Below are positions 24,301 through 26,902 of a stretch of 26,902 bases of DNA, in pieces. Within the stretch, counting starts at the first letter, position 1. Each line of letters begins with the position of its first letter. Location: contig NW_003122909.1 in the NCBI RefSeq assembly GCF_000003605.2, forward strand, positions 85,020 through 111,921, given 5' to 3'. Made by a program: the position numbers and the translations under genes. The notes beneath the pieces were generated by a model that saw nothing but the letters and a program-made list of their open reading frames with translations, ran no database searches and had not been told where the DNA came from. The DNA is from Saccoglossus kowalevskii (Eukaryota; Hemichordata; Enteropneusta; Harrimaniidae).

Positions 24301-26875
24301 CTCTGTCGCTGTAGAACCCCAGTGAGATTTTCCATGCTACAAAATTCCCCAATTTTCACTGCCATATGAAATTTGTGAAATTATAGGGGTTTACAGTTAT
24401 ACTGTATTTTTGTCAAAAGAAAAATCATGCACATCCATGTTGGCCTGACTGCATCAGAGTTAGATCCCAGTGTGTCTAGACCATTCTCAACTGAGCACTC
24501 TGAATCAGTCTCTGTCATAGGTGATTTTTGAATATTCGAGACACGCACGTACAGCGACCGCTTGAACATTATGATACGCAGAAACTACTAAGACGAACAG
24601 ATCATTATGACCTCACTTAACCAAAAAATTGTTGTTTTCTGTGATTTATCGGATCATTTTAACAGAATGACAATTGAAATCCCATTCACGCATTTCTCAT
24701 GTTGAATGATCCACAGAAAATGTTAGTACTGCTCCTTCATGCTTTTGGGCTCAAGAGTGGGTCTACTTTTTTGTGTTTGGCAGTGATTCCATGCTAATTA
24801 ACAAATTTACTGAATTTTGACTTGAGGAAATGTTTTTATATAAAATATAAATAAATAAATAACAAAACTATGAGTAATATAGCGTATTTGAAAAAAAACA
24901 TGACTGTATTCCCTTGTTTCAATTAGGTTATTCCGACTTGTCAGTTGAAGCCCGATGGAGATGGGTCAATTGTAGAGATGCCTCGGTATGGGACCAATCC
25001 AAGTGGGGAAGCGGACAGCCATCGAGTGGTCTTTATGAAGATTGTGGTCTTGCTCGAAGTAATGAATTCTATGATGAGGAGTGTATGCTAAACCATGCAT
25101 ATGTATGTGAAATTACTCCAAAAGGTAAGCAGTTATTGAACAATGAATACAGAGGTAGCAGAGAGGGTGTTTTTATACTGTACAGTACAACCTGTCAAAA
25201 CCAATGAAACCATTTGAGTCAATTTTCAGTTTTTACTCCAAAAAATTGGCTGGTTCTGAAAAAGGGCAGACTTATTTTATTATTATTATTGAAAAAGTTA
25301 AAGATCCAGTATACAAAAAATGTAATTTTTATGTGTGCTTCTATTACAAATACAATTATATTAGAGAAAATACAGTTGTAACATTATCACTTTGTTGACA
25401 TTTGTCTTACAGAATTTGAATGGCCAGAAGACATCAATGTACAGGCAGTTGATGCTGTTGGTATATCACCCTATGATATTCATGTTACCTGGACAGTATC
25501 CGACTTCAACTGTGATGTGATTGGCTACAGAGTTAGATATAGGCGATATGATTGGTTGGGAGGGTATACTTACTTGGTTGTTGATGGTGGTGATACTGAT
25601 GAAGCATTTCTGTCAAACTTAGAAAGCTCTACAACATACGTAATCTACGTTGCTGCCATTACTCCTAGATTCCTAATGCCTTATGTTGGACCCGCTGAAG
25701 CACAGACTCATGAAGGTACTTAAATTTTGTAGGTGGATTCAAGCACAAGTGCAGTGCTGGGAATATTTCCCATGTTCTCAGATGCATAAAATCTTGTATA
25801 TATTCGACCAATTCAAAATGATTTTGCTGTGAATGTCCTCGCTACTAGTGATATCTAATTTTGTGCATTGTTGATTTATAGTTGTGAAGCCTCCAGAGCC
25901 ACCTGTGGAACCTGAGAAACCCTGTGGCAGTAACTACACAACAAAGGAAGGCACAGTTGTCAGAATATCATCACCCGACTATCCGGAAAAATATGATCAC
26001 AACTTGGTGAGTGTCATATGGTGTTAATCTTTGCAGATAAACTTATAGCGGATTCATTAATATCAATCTGCGAAAAATTGCCTCTGATTATATTTGTATA
26101 CTTGGATCTGTTGTCCTTGTTGCATAAGCCCCTTGAATTTCTGTCAATTTCACTCCCTCAATGAAGAGAAATGAAGACATGGGCAACTATCTGGCCCATC
26201 CAGATTTTTACTTGTAGGTTGTTGTGGCTGTGCTCCATCTTTGACTACATACAAACAGTAATAAAGCTTGTAAATTGCTTCCAGATCTCATACAATCAGC
26301 AACCAATCACCATTTGCTATACAGGGTAGTATTCAGTAAGGCTTAATGTAATTGGGTGACACATCCCAATAAAGGAGTGTTGTCTGAATGTGATTTGCAT
26401 AATTGTTTGCCATTAGAGATGAAACATACCACTGATTGGAGTTAATAGCAATCAGAGCTAGTGTGAATTTTAGTCAGATTGTGCATGAATGTTCCTTTCA
26501 AAATACAGCAAACAGCGTGATGTCTCTGAACAAATAATCAAAAAATATTAGTTATTATTATGCAAACAAATTATTTAATGTTAATTAACATTTTTATGTT
26601 TTAGCACTGCCAATGGCACGTAGGATCTTCTGGTGCTGGAAAACTTCTGCTTGTCCACATTCGTGACTTTTCAACAGAAGGGTGGTTTGATTGGTTAGAC
26701 ATTGGTGAAGGGTCAAACCCAAGTGATGATGATTCACTTGTACATCACATGTCTGGTCACTTCATATCGTGGGACTTCTGGACATCTTCTACAGAGCAGA
26801 TCTGGTTAACCTTTGACACTGATAGTACAATTCATTTCCGTGGTTTTCTTCTTGAAATTGAGGAAATCGATGCAG
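16..26875 (+). CDS. Giant multidomain gene (FN3, CUB x8, CTLD super-modules), internal part, 35 exons
   Basis: One gene spans the window and is open at both ends. Domain order is FN3-CUBx8-CTLD, FN3-CUBx8-CTLD, FN3-CUB. I joined 35 exons using GT donors and AG acceptors; the total is 7,992 nt with no internal stop. Every boundary between domains is a phase-1 intron, so each domain is a symmetric 1-1 unit, the class suited to exon shuffling and in-frame duplication. Such domains occur in extracellular proteins, so a secreted or cell-surface product is expected. No signal peptide, transmembrane segment, start or stop lies in the window. Function is unknown; adhesion, matrix or recognition roles are only plausible guesses. 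The alternative of several adjacent genes is unlikely because no initial or terminal exon appears and phases stay compatible throughout. Confidence 0.9.
316..843 (+). other. Intron, no recognised content
   Basis: This 528-bp phase-1 intron lies between FN3-1 and CUB A1. It has a pyrimidine-rich stretch near 741-765. The open frames inside it lack any domain similarity. I see no repeat or RNA gene. Confidence 0.6.
844..1681 (+). CDS. CUB A1 (two exons)
   Basis: Exons 844-968 (125 nt) and 1414-1681 (268 nt) are joined by a phase-0 intron. About 131 residues begin with the proline-rich linker VIKPRPPPTDPGKDCGG. CUB landmarks follow: CGG, SPNYPDRYDRN, HCEW, FSTERWFDYLDIGEG, LSGFF and FTSD...RRGFL. 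The split sits just before the second cysteine, as in A2 and A3. The motif W-D-Y-W-N-S before the E-L-W strand is particular to position A. Glu of STE, Asp of FDYL and Asp of FTSD lie where calcium ligands lie in calcium-binding CUBs. There are only two cysteines. Confidence 0.9.
1159..1364. repeat. Palindromic dispersed repeat in the CUB A1 intron
   Basis: The outer arms 1159-1175 and 1348-1364 are perfect 17-nt reverse complements (ctagccttttcaccacc). A second inner pair, 1221-1236 and 1312-1327, is a perfect 16-nt inverted repeat (gtctacactttttttc). The intervening part resembles sequence at 19455-19555 (reverse complement), 21781-21813 and about 25205-25262. This looks like a non-autonomous fold-back or MITE-type element; its termini and target duplication are not certain. 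Confidence 0.7.
1949..2350 (+). CDS. CUB B1 with a third cysteine
   Basis: Single 402-nt exon, phase 1-1, with the acceptor TTCCTTAG and donor GTATGT. It encodes about 134 residues. The N-terminal linker ELPEPKPLPTEPIDEE is rich in proline and acid. Then come CGGNVS, SPNYPENYKND, SCVWHV, VDFETEYCHDLLVLGDG, LTLSGS and TTDYSITARGF. The cysteine in TEYCHD has no partner where a normal CUB carries C4, so this domain has three cysteines. The same residue recurs in CUB B2. The usual DWLDIG is changed to DLLVLG here. N-glycosylation sequons are visible (NVS, NET, NLT). Confidence 0.9.
2382..2543. repeat. Fold-back (MITE-like) element
   Basis: The arm at 2382-2413 (tttaaagcgggagggtcgtc...) is an imperfect reverse complement of 2512-2543 (...gacgactcccctcgctttaa). 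The element is about 162 bp and lies in the intron between CUB B1 and C1. It has the shape of a short non-autonomous DNA transposon with terminal inverted repeats. The remaining intron to 2925 is AT-rich with nothing recognised. Confidence 0.65.
2926..3285 (+). CDS. CUB C1
   Basis: Single 360-nt exon, phase 1-1, with the acceptor CATAG and donor GTAATT. It encodes about 120 residues. Unlike A, B and F there is no proline-rich linker: the exon opens at once with DIECGG. Landmarks are SPNYPDDYNHND, YCLW, DDFETEKGYDWLEIGSG, YRLSGS and TTDQSVSKEGYSIQF. Only the two N-terminal cysteines are present. The stretch SGSVDGSYAT before ALW matches SGSLVTGSYTS in C2, so the two are position equivalents. 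Confidence 0.9.
3286..3978 (+). other. Intron, no recognised content
   Basis: This 693-bp phase-1 intron lies between CUB C1 and D1. It is AT-rich. The antisense open frame near 3719-3901 has no recognisable domain. I see no RNA gene or clear repeat. Confidence 0.6.
3979..4714 (+). CDS. CUB D1 (two exons)
   Basis: Exons 3979-4196 (218 nt) and 4588-4714 (127 nt) are joined by a phase-0 intron. About 115 residues start with a short linker, VDPCG. Landmarks are SPGYPQMEYPHGSDCTW, ALELDYDYVRIGEG, then ELSGSDLPKDI after the intron and FTSDNSVSDNGFSL. The intron falls immediately before the (E)LSG segment, as in D2, H1 and H2. The second exon is 127 nt in both D copies. There are two cysteines. 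Confidence 0.88.
4197..4587 (+). other. Intron, no recognised content
   Basis: This 391-bp phase-0 intron splits CUB D1. The short open frames on both strands carry no domain signature. Nothing else is recognised. Confidence 0.6.
4813..5152. repeat. 21-bp minisatellite, about 15 units
   Basis: Degenerate tandem units of the form gatcatatgtccatattaaat run through the intron before CUB E1. Two sub-types alternate (catatgtccatat and cacatgttcagtt), and a later variant reads aatcagttcccaatatttaat. The period of 21 is a multiple of three, so part of it stays open as an artificial heptad-like frame. That frame stops at 5167-5169, before the exon, and is not coding. Confidence 0.85.
5189..5563 (+). 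CDS. CUB E1
   Basis: Single 375-nt exon, phase 1-1, with the acceptor GTTTTCAG and donor GTAAGT. It encodes about 125 residues: linker DIAEPKPCG, then ESPNYPQNYPSNSLCRW, FATELGIDWLDIGDG, SRVRHMSG, MWLEFTSDASINFKGFQL. There are two cysteines. The SRV-R/H-HMSG motif is shared with the CUB A domains, which supports E being a duplicate of A. The exon lies directly behind a 21-bp minisatellite that ends close to its acceptor. Confidence 0.91.
5791..5895. repeat. Tandem duplication, 63-bp spacing
   Basis: The segment starting at 5791 (cactaaaatcag) recurs with changes at 5854 (cactacaatcag), followed in both by ttttgacatgtc / ttttgaaatgtc and accggatttg / accagatcttg. It lies in the intron between CUB E1 and F1 (5564-6087), which shows nothing else. 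Confidence 0.6.
6088..7061 (+). CDS. CUB F1 (two exons)
   Basis: Exons 6088-6325 (238 nt) and 6883-7061 (179 nt) are joined by a phase-2 intron just before the DYLEIG strand. About 139 residues make this the longest CUB of the copy, because of an extended Pro/Ser/Thr linker (SPPKPTPTEPSVSPSVTPTT). Landmarks are EPCGYH, SPNYPEDYDNNLHCEW, DFTTEL, WDYLEIGQG, RRDSGSSLPSPFTT, FITDSTVKHRGFHL. There are two cysteines. The codon split by the intron gives Ile here and Arg in F2. The second acceptor is preceded by a 68-bp tandem duplication. Confidence 0.87.
6739..6877. repeat. 68-bp tandem duplication beside a splice acceptor
   Basis: Two copies start at 6739 and 6807 with caaccacat and share taagatgtcagtttctgtc. 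The second runs into the functional acceptor ttgacatttcag of the second CUB F1 exon (AG at 6881-6882). In the first copy the matching place reads tctgacaatcaac and has no AG, so only the downstream copy can serve as acceptor. Confidence 0.8.
7163..9735 (+). CDS. CUB G1 (two exons, longest intron)
   Basis: Exons 7163-7318 (156 nt, donor GTTAGT) and 9550-9735 (186 nt) are joined by a phase-1 intron of 2,231 bp, the longest in the window, filled with repeats. About 114 residues start without a linker at ECGS. Landmarks are YPESEEQYGMNEYCKW, EKNFDFLEIGEG after the intron, DMSTRLLKASG, VWMSFSSDGSRHGDGFTVDF. The second exon is 186 nt in both G copies. The first donor is non-optimal but lies exactly where the G2 donor lies. 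There are two cysteines. Confidence 0.84.
7319..8149 (+). other. First part of the CUB G1 intron, weak tandem repeat
   Basis: A diverged tandem pair of about 126-bp period is visible at about 7708-7940 (acatttcaatgaatcttag / acatttcaatgaaacttgg, each followed by a catagatg and a gacaatgcacagacc-type segment). The sequence before it (gtcattttttagct, near 7665) resembles tcatttttagct at about 18118. No gene is recognised. Confidence 0.5.
8150..9531. mobile_element. 1.4-kb repetitive element with internal ~150/300-bp array
   Basis: The left part is cgtccgtccgtgcgtgcg followed by caaacttcacacacacatcat. The middle contains about eight copies of a core like attcaagatggccgaatggc (near 8283, 8433, 8584, 8736, 8884, 9036, 9184, 9316). 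The 8640-9240 part is organised as a dimeric repeat of about 299 bp. The right end is ataactaacggggactgtgc then atgcatggcttgt. A shorter copy with both ends but without the array lies at 19891-20094, which supports a real element. There is no transposase or reverse transcriptase frame, so it is non-autonomous or a fragment; its class is unknown. Confidence 0.75.
9736..10211 (+). other. Intron, small hairpin only
   Basis: This 476-bp phase-1 intron lies between CUB G1 and H1. It has one perfect 9-bp stem, ctagccatc at 9958-9966 with gatggctag at 9988-9996. I see no RNA gene or larger repeat. Confidence 0.55.
10212..11009 (+). CDS. CUB H1 (two exons)
   Basis: Exons 10212-10426 (215 nt) and 10889-11009 (121 nt) are joined by a phase-0 intron; both lengths are the same in H2. 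About 112 residues: DACM, SPNYPSEYAHNSHCIW, FSLEQSRDYLFIGEGDDP, then TLTGSDLPEDY and FESDWTVVDTGFNITYEAE. The first glycine of the usual CGG is lost (ACMT). The intron position and the TGSDLPED motif match CUB D. The exon ends one nucleotide into the Cys codon that opens the CTLD. Confidence 0.87.
10631..10755. repeat. 41-bp tandem repeat, three units
   Basis: Three imperfect units carry (t)ggcccacc..tctatcttacaa and a cataaagg-type end, starting near 10631, 10672 and 10713. They lie in the intron that splits CUB H1 (10427-10888). The rest of that intron shows nothing. Confidence 0.7.
11010..11393 (+). other. Intron, no recognised content
   Basis: This 384-bp phase-1 intron lies between CUB H1 and CTLD1. 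The antisense open frame near 11054-11272 shows no domain. It is AT-rich towards the acceptor. Confidence 0.6.
11394..12735 (+). CDS. C-type lectin-like domain 1 (two exons)
   Basis: Exons 11394-11576 (183 nt) and 12541-12735 (195 nt) are joined by a phase-1 intron after FWI. About 126 residues of a long-form CTLD: CPIGY opening, GRCYR, WDDARHECL on helix 1, GDLVILETEDEYQYV, FWIGLSD (the WIGL core), WKWIDC, KDCTI, RECHTELPYICE. Six cysteines fit the three long-form disulfides; a seventh (WIDC) is extra. EPN or QPD is absent, and NTWSAREC replaces the WND region, so classical calcium-dependent sugar binding is unlikely. Confidence 0.87.
11713..11903. repeat. Inverted repeat in the CTLD1 intron
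   Basis: The arm 11713-11741 (tactttattatcgcttgga...) is an imperfect reverse complement of 11876-11903 (...tccagcgaaaataaagta). The interior is A/T-rich. It is probably a small fold-back element. Confidence 0.6.
12114..12237. repeat. 124-bp fold-back element
   Basis: The arm 12114-12141 (atgaatctcccacagcgtca...) is an imperfect reverse complement of 12205-12237 (...ggtgctgtaggggattcat). It is MITE-like in shape and lies in the same intron as the 11713-11903 inverted repeat. The intron from 12238 to 12540 shows nothing else. Confidence 0.7.
12736..13133 (+). other. Intron between super-modules 1 and 2, no recognised content
   Basis: This 398-bp phase-1 intron separates CTLD1 from FN3-2. I see no promoter, start codon in context, terminal exon or poly(A) signal set that would end one gene and begin another. 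The sequence is AT-rich and unremarkable. Confidence 0.6.
13134..13433 (+). CDS. FN3 domain, super-module 2
   Basis: Single 300-nt exon, phase 1-1, the same length as the first FN3. The acceptor is TTTCTAG and the donor GTAAGT at 13434. Landmarks are FTLDDQNVQHVDAE, VHVTWDVSPVKCDILGYRVK, then L-T-G-L-Q-SSTWYASYVAGYT and the tail VPADPVQTHA. The single cysteine (VKCD) is conserved. Its last ~22 nt together with the donor site are repeated four more times downstream at ~103-bp spacing. Confidence 0.93.
13412..13850. repeat. ~103-bp tandem array carrying the FN3-2 exon end and its splice donor
   Basis: Five copies of (gat)cctgtccaaacccatgctg are each followed by a donor-like GT: at 13434, 13536, 13639 and 13741 (gtaagtg, gtaagtg, gtaagtg, gtaaatg) and a degenerate one at 13846 (gtatgtg). 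Spacings are 102, 103, 102 and 105 bp. The first copy is the real exon end; the others lie in the intron. The unit also holds ggtttacttggtaagttaga and an AG preceding a short frame. Confidence 0.93.
13500..13845 (+). other. Four candidate 36-nt microexons within the array
   Basis: Segments 13500-13535, 13603-13638, 13705-13740 and 13810-13845 are each exactly 36 nt. Each is preceded by AG (attccAG, atttaAG, attcaAG, attcaAG) and followed by GT, and each is open in the phase set by the upstream exon. They would read GFVTYDPVQTHA, GYITSDPVQTHA, DFVTSHPVQTHA and GCVTSDDVQTHS, and would lengthen the FN3-CUB linker by 12 residues each. Polypyrimidine tracts before them are weak and usage is unproven. 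They may be mere by-products of the duplication. Confidence 0.35.
14004..14506 (+). CDS. CUB A2 (two exons)
   Basis: Exons 14004-14128 (125 nt, identical in length to A1 and A3) and 14236-14506 (271 nt) are joined by a short phase-0 intron of 107 bp. About 132 residues: linker VRKPPSPLPEPSKDCGG, SPNYPDNYENNQ, ICEW, RTEHLFDWVDIGEG, SRVHHMSGFFLPWTYWESST, FSTDYTIAWKGFML. There are two cysteines. The glutamate and aspartates of the putative calcium site are kept (RTE, FDW, STD). Confidence 0.93.
14507..15561 (+). other. Intron, 1,055 bp, no recognised content
   Basis: This phase-1 intron lies between CUB A2 and B2. It is AT-rich with T-runs near 14799-14812 and directly before the acceptor (15540-15553). 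The antisense frames overlapping the exon downstream are shadows. I see no RNA gene or clear mobile element. Confidence 0.55.
15562..15969 (+). CDS. CUB B2 with a third cysteine
   Basis: Single 408-nt exon, phase 1-1, with an unusually strong polypyrimidine tract (long T run) before its acceptor. About 136 residues: linker EPVPTEKPDPSDPPVLAPE, CGGNIT, SLNYPGDYDNDLECLW, VDFETEYCHDWLDIGNG, LHLSGS, TTDYSITARGFHL. The lone Cys of TEYCHD matches B1, while the DWLDIG strand is canonical here. The TTDYSITARGF stretch is identical in B1 and B2. A serine replaces the usual Pro of SPNYP. Confidence 0.92.
16253..16600 (+). CDS. CUB C2
   Basis: Single 348-nt exon, phase 1-1, with the acceptor TTTTCATAAG and donor GTAAGC. 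About 116 residues with no proline-rich linker: it starts GCGQ. Landmarks are KTPNYPQHYSNNEICKW, NDFATERFFDWLEIGVGG, VDFSSTVFRLSGSLVTGSY, VWALFTSDNSISRRGFDIDF. There are two cysteines. The VDFSS..F segment resembles VDFASRF of CUB G2, one of the hints that C and G are related by an older duplication. Confidence 0.92.
16601..16985 (+). other. Intron, no recognised content
   Basis: This 385-bp phase-1 intron lies between CUB C2 and D2. It is AT-rich, and no repeat or RNA gene is seen. Confidence 0.6.
16986..18047 (+). CDS. CUB D2 (two exons)
   Basis: Exons 16986-17218 (233 nt) and 17921-18047 (127 nt, as in D1) are joined by a phase-0 intron. About 120 residues: VDPCGGH, SSPLYPDYPYPHSSSCIW, FHLERNHDWLIIGNG, then ELTGPEIPKEI and FTSDNSVDREGFHLTY. 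The first exon is 15 nt longer than in D1 because of extra residues after CIW (around APVMTMESGQR). There are two cysteines. The intron holds a fold-back repeat. Confidence 0.9.
17711..17822. repeat. Inverted repeat in the CUB D2 intron
   Basis: The arm 17711-17732 (gtgaccatgtgacaatctga...) is an imperfect reverse complement of 17799-17822 (...ttttgtgacatggtcac). The rest of the 702-bp intron (17219-17920) has a GC-richer patch near 17350-17420 without any recognised function. Confidence 0.6.
18337..18705 (+). CDS. CUB E2
   Basis: Single 369-nt exon, phase 1-1. About 123 residues: DVPEPKRCGGSYIVKPG, ESPNYPQDYSRNERCQWNIT, FLTEEHFDWVDIGNG, SRVRHESGSSIPPPFYSSG, FYTDFTIVERGFVL. The acceptor is GTACAAG behind a T-rich run and the donor is GTAAGT. 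There are two cysteines. The linker EPKxCG matches E1. The PFYSSG loop resembles PSPFTT of the F domains. Confidence 0.92.
18942..19420 (-). mobile_element. tRNA-derived SINE, minus strand
   Basis: Read on the minus strand, the element begins near 19420 with tRNA-like sequence: accagtctcatgatcggtag then gttcaaatcc, the latter a good Pol III B box (19362-19371). A body of about 350 nt follows. It ends in an A-rich tail seen on the plus strand as T-runs broken by single A (18950-18996). The tRNA 5' part with the A box is degenerate or cut. Body fragments recur in later introns at 21063-21165, 22440-22490 and 23210-23380, which shows a dispersed family. The short frames in it are not genes. Confidence 0.75.
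19455..19560 (-). repeat. Copy of the 1171-1282 repeat, inverted
   Basis: The plus strand reads gagtcagtttttactcaaaa and then gactattttgtgaatttgtg followed by a ggaactggtg end. This is the reverse complement of the 1171-1282 region with scattered changes. It lies between the SINE and the CUB F2 acceptor. Confidence 0.7.
19652..20792 (+). CDS. CUB F2 (two exons)
   Basis: Exons 19652-19862 (211 nt) and 20611-20792 (182 nt) are joined by a phase-2 intron at the same codon as in F1. About 131 residues: a Pro/Thr/Ala linker (TESSPPKPAPTATTAP), ICGGHHD, SPNYEENYNNNDYCEW, DFETEL, RYDYLEIGRG, RHNSGSRVPSPFTT, FVSDHSVTYKGFNV. The usual proline of SPNYP is replaced by Glu. There are two cysteines. The intron holds a deleted copy of the element found in the G1 intron. 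Confidence 0.9.
19891..20094. mobile_element. Internally deleted copy of the 8150-9531 element
   Basis: The left part (cgttcgtgcatccgtgcg, then attcaaacttcacacataca and tttgtttcatgatctgattc) and the right part (tgctataaacaaaactat, ataactaacagggactgt, ggcttgt) match the ends of the larger element in the G1 intron. The tandem array between them is missing. It sits in the intron that splits CUB F2. The rest of that intron to 20610 is unrecognised. Confidence 0.72.
21063..21165 (+). repeat. SINE fragment
   Basis: The plus strand has acagactcaatg, gattcattcattaatgga and aactttgggggaacatttgt. These match the reverse complement of about 19235-19315 of the SINE. Only the body remains. It lies in the intron between CUB F2 and G2 (20793-21417), otherwise unremarkable. 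Confidence 0.65.
21418..22266 (+). CDS. CUB G2 (two exons)
   Basis: Exons 21418-21576 (159 nt) and 22081-22266 (186 nt, as in G1) are joined by a phase-1 intron. About 115 residues: DCFSE (no CGG), RSPGYPESNYDNNYFCEW, KGFRT, then EQNHDWVDMGSG, VDFASRFVHISG, FETDASVNDEGFEIIF. No proline-rich linker. There are two cysteines. The second exon is preceded by a TTTTTTCTTCTTAG acceptor. Confidence 0.9.
21770..21820 (+). repeat. Fragment of the palindromic repeat family
   Basis: The stretch tcacaaaaagttccatttat followed by agtctgcttttttc matches 1198-1236 in the same orientation. It lies in the intron that splits CUB G2 (21577-22080), where nothing else is recognised. Confidence 0.55.
22440..23380 (+). 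mobile_element. SINE copy in two parts split by ~720 bp
   Basis: At 22440-22490, gggtcaacccctaccctggg and gtgccacagac match one part of the SINE body. At 23210-23380, tttccactggttgagattca and gaagaaccttggttaaggtc, ending cagccctgtcccaaacat, match the next part in the same orientation. The 22491-23210 stretch between them is unrelated and could be an insertion. It includes a 42-bp tandem duplication (acattgcagaacaaaagatt..., 22579 and 22621). No gene is recognised. Confidence 0.6.
22579..22659. repeat. 42-bp tandem duplication
   Basis: Two near-identical units begin with acattgcagaacaaaagatt and continue atcattagataaaaatta, at 22579 and 22621. The high identity suggests a recent event. Confidence 0.88.
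23455..23931 (+). CDS. CUB H2 (two exons)
   Basis: Exons 23455-23669 (215 nt) and 23811-23931 (121 nt) have the same lengths as in H1 and are joined by a phase-0 intron of 141 bp. About 112 residues: DGCVAEE, LSPFHPAEYPNNANCVW, FRLEEGHDFLYIGYG, FFTGYDLPED, FVSDRTNVDTGFNITYKAI. The SPNYP motif has drifted to SPFHP. There are two cysteines. The final nucleotide starts the Cys codon of the following CTLD, as in copy 1. Confidence 0.9.
24061..25124 (+). CDS. C-type lectin-like domain 2 (two exons)
   Basis: Exons 24061-24252 (192 nt) and 24927-25124 (198 nt) are joined by a phase-1 intron after YWI. About 130 residues: CPTGYDY, KCYKF, WDEAREDCL, GDLVIIDDQAELDFI, YWIGYSD, WRWVNC, KWGSGQPSSGLYEDCGL, EEC, AYVCEI. 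This copy keeps a more lectin-like loop (W-G-S-G-QPS-S) but has QPS where mannose binders have EPN and galactose binders QPD. EFYDEEC replaces the WND strand. Seven cysteines, the extra one (WVNC) matching CTLD1. Confidence 0.9.
24309..24396. repeat. Short inverted repeat in the CTLD2 intron
   Basis: The arm 24309-24331 (ctgtagaaccccagtgagat...) is an imperfect reverse complement of 24377-24396 (gaaattataggggtttacag). It is perhaps a tiny fold-back element. The remaining intron (to 24926) holds an AT-rich run at 24836-24900 and nothing recognised. Confidence 0.5.
25205..25262 (+). repeat. Fragment related to 19455-19480
   Basis: The stretch tttgagtcaattttcagttt then ttactccaaaaaattggc resembles 19450-19482 (gagtcagtttttactcaaaa). 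It lies in the 288-bp intron between CTLD2 and FN3-3. Confidence 0.5.
25413..25715 (+). CDS. FN3 domain, super-module 3
   Basis: Single 303-nt exon, phase 1-1, starting a third super-module. Landmarks are FEWPEDINVQAVDA, HVTWTVSDFNCDVIGYRVRY, L-S-N-L-ESSTTYVIYVAAIT and the tail VGPAEAQTHE. The cysteine (FNCD) is conserved with both other FN3 copies. It is one codon longer than the other two. The tail QTH is kept although the preceding PV is replaced by EA. Confidence 0.92.
25882..26875 (+). CDS. CUB A3 (two exons)
   Basis: Exons 25882-26006 (125 nt) and 26605-26875 (271 nt, as in A2) are joined by a phase-0 intron. About 132 residues: linker VVKPPEPPVEPEKPCGS, SSPDYPEKYDHNL, HCQW, FSTEGWFDWLDIGEG, LVHHMSGHFISWDFWTSST, FDTDSTIHFRGFLLEI. 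The donor at 26876 is GTTAGT. It is the last exon pair in the window; CUB B of copy 3 should follow beyond the right edge. Confidence 0.91.
26007..26604 (+). other. Intron, no recognised content
   Basis: This 598-bp phase-0 intron splits CUB A3. It is AT-rich towards its acceptor, with no clear repeat, RNA gene or regulatory site. The A introns of copies 1 and 2 are 445 and 107 bp with no evident similarity to this one. Confidence 0.6.
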
Positions 26876-26902
26876 GTTAGTGTCATGAATTCTATCTGAA
26901 AT

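Noticed and set aside
1-26902. CRISPR array, operon or prokaryotic defence system
   Set aside because: The window is intron-bearing animal DNA with extracellular domain exons; tandem repeats here have no spacer-repeat pattern and no bacterial genes are present.

Overview
This window is animal (metazoan) genomic DNA and lies wholly inside one very large plus-strand gene that runs off both ends. The evidence is a run of short coding exons with GT donors and AG acceptors, separated by AT-rich introns full of degenerate repeats. The exons spell extracellular domains found in animal proteins: fibronectin type III (FN3), CUB and C-type lectin-like (CTLD). I place 35 exons, 7,992 coding nt (2,664 codons), open throughout and consistent in phase. 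No promoter, start codon, signal peptide, membrane segment, stop codon or poly(A) site of this gene is visible. The host is probably a marine invertebrate, perhaps a deuterostome (hemichordate, cephalochordate or echinoderm), but the species cannot be settled from the sequence.

Layout: the exons form one repeated super-module, FN3 - CUB A - B - C - D - E - F - G - H - CTLD. Copy 1 runs from 16 to 12735 (16 exons, 3,648 nt, 1,216 codons). Copy 2 runs from 13134 to 25124 (16 exons, 3,645 nt, 1,215 codons). Copy 3 starts at 25413, and only its FN3 and CUB A are in the window. The split of each domain into one or two exons, the intron phases and many exon lengths match between copies. Intron lengths and sequences do not obviously match. 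Inside a copy, A-B-C-D and E-F-G-H look like an older duplication of a four-CUB block.

Protein features: all 17 CUBs keep only the first disulfide pair and lack the usual C3-C4 pair. CUB B carries a third cysteine with no evident partner in both copies, each FN3 has one cysteine, and each CTLD has seven instead of the usual six. The CTLDs lack the classical EPN/QPD and WND sugar-binding motifs. The product is probably a giant secreted or membrane-anchored adhesion or recognition protein; its function is not known.

Introns: these hold a 1.4-kb element with an internal ~150/300-bp tandem array and a deleted second copy, a tRNA-derived SINE with several fragments, fold-back elements, a 21-bp minisatellite and several small tandem duplications. 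The most unusual intronic feature follows the second FN3 exon. A ~103-bp unit carrying the end of that exon and its splice donor is repeated about five times, creating four possible 36-nt, phase-1/phase-1 microexons.
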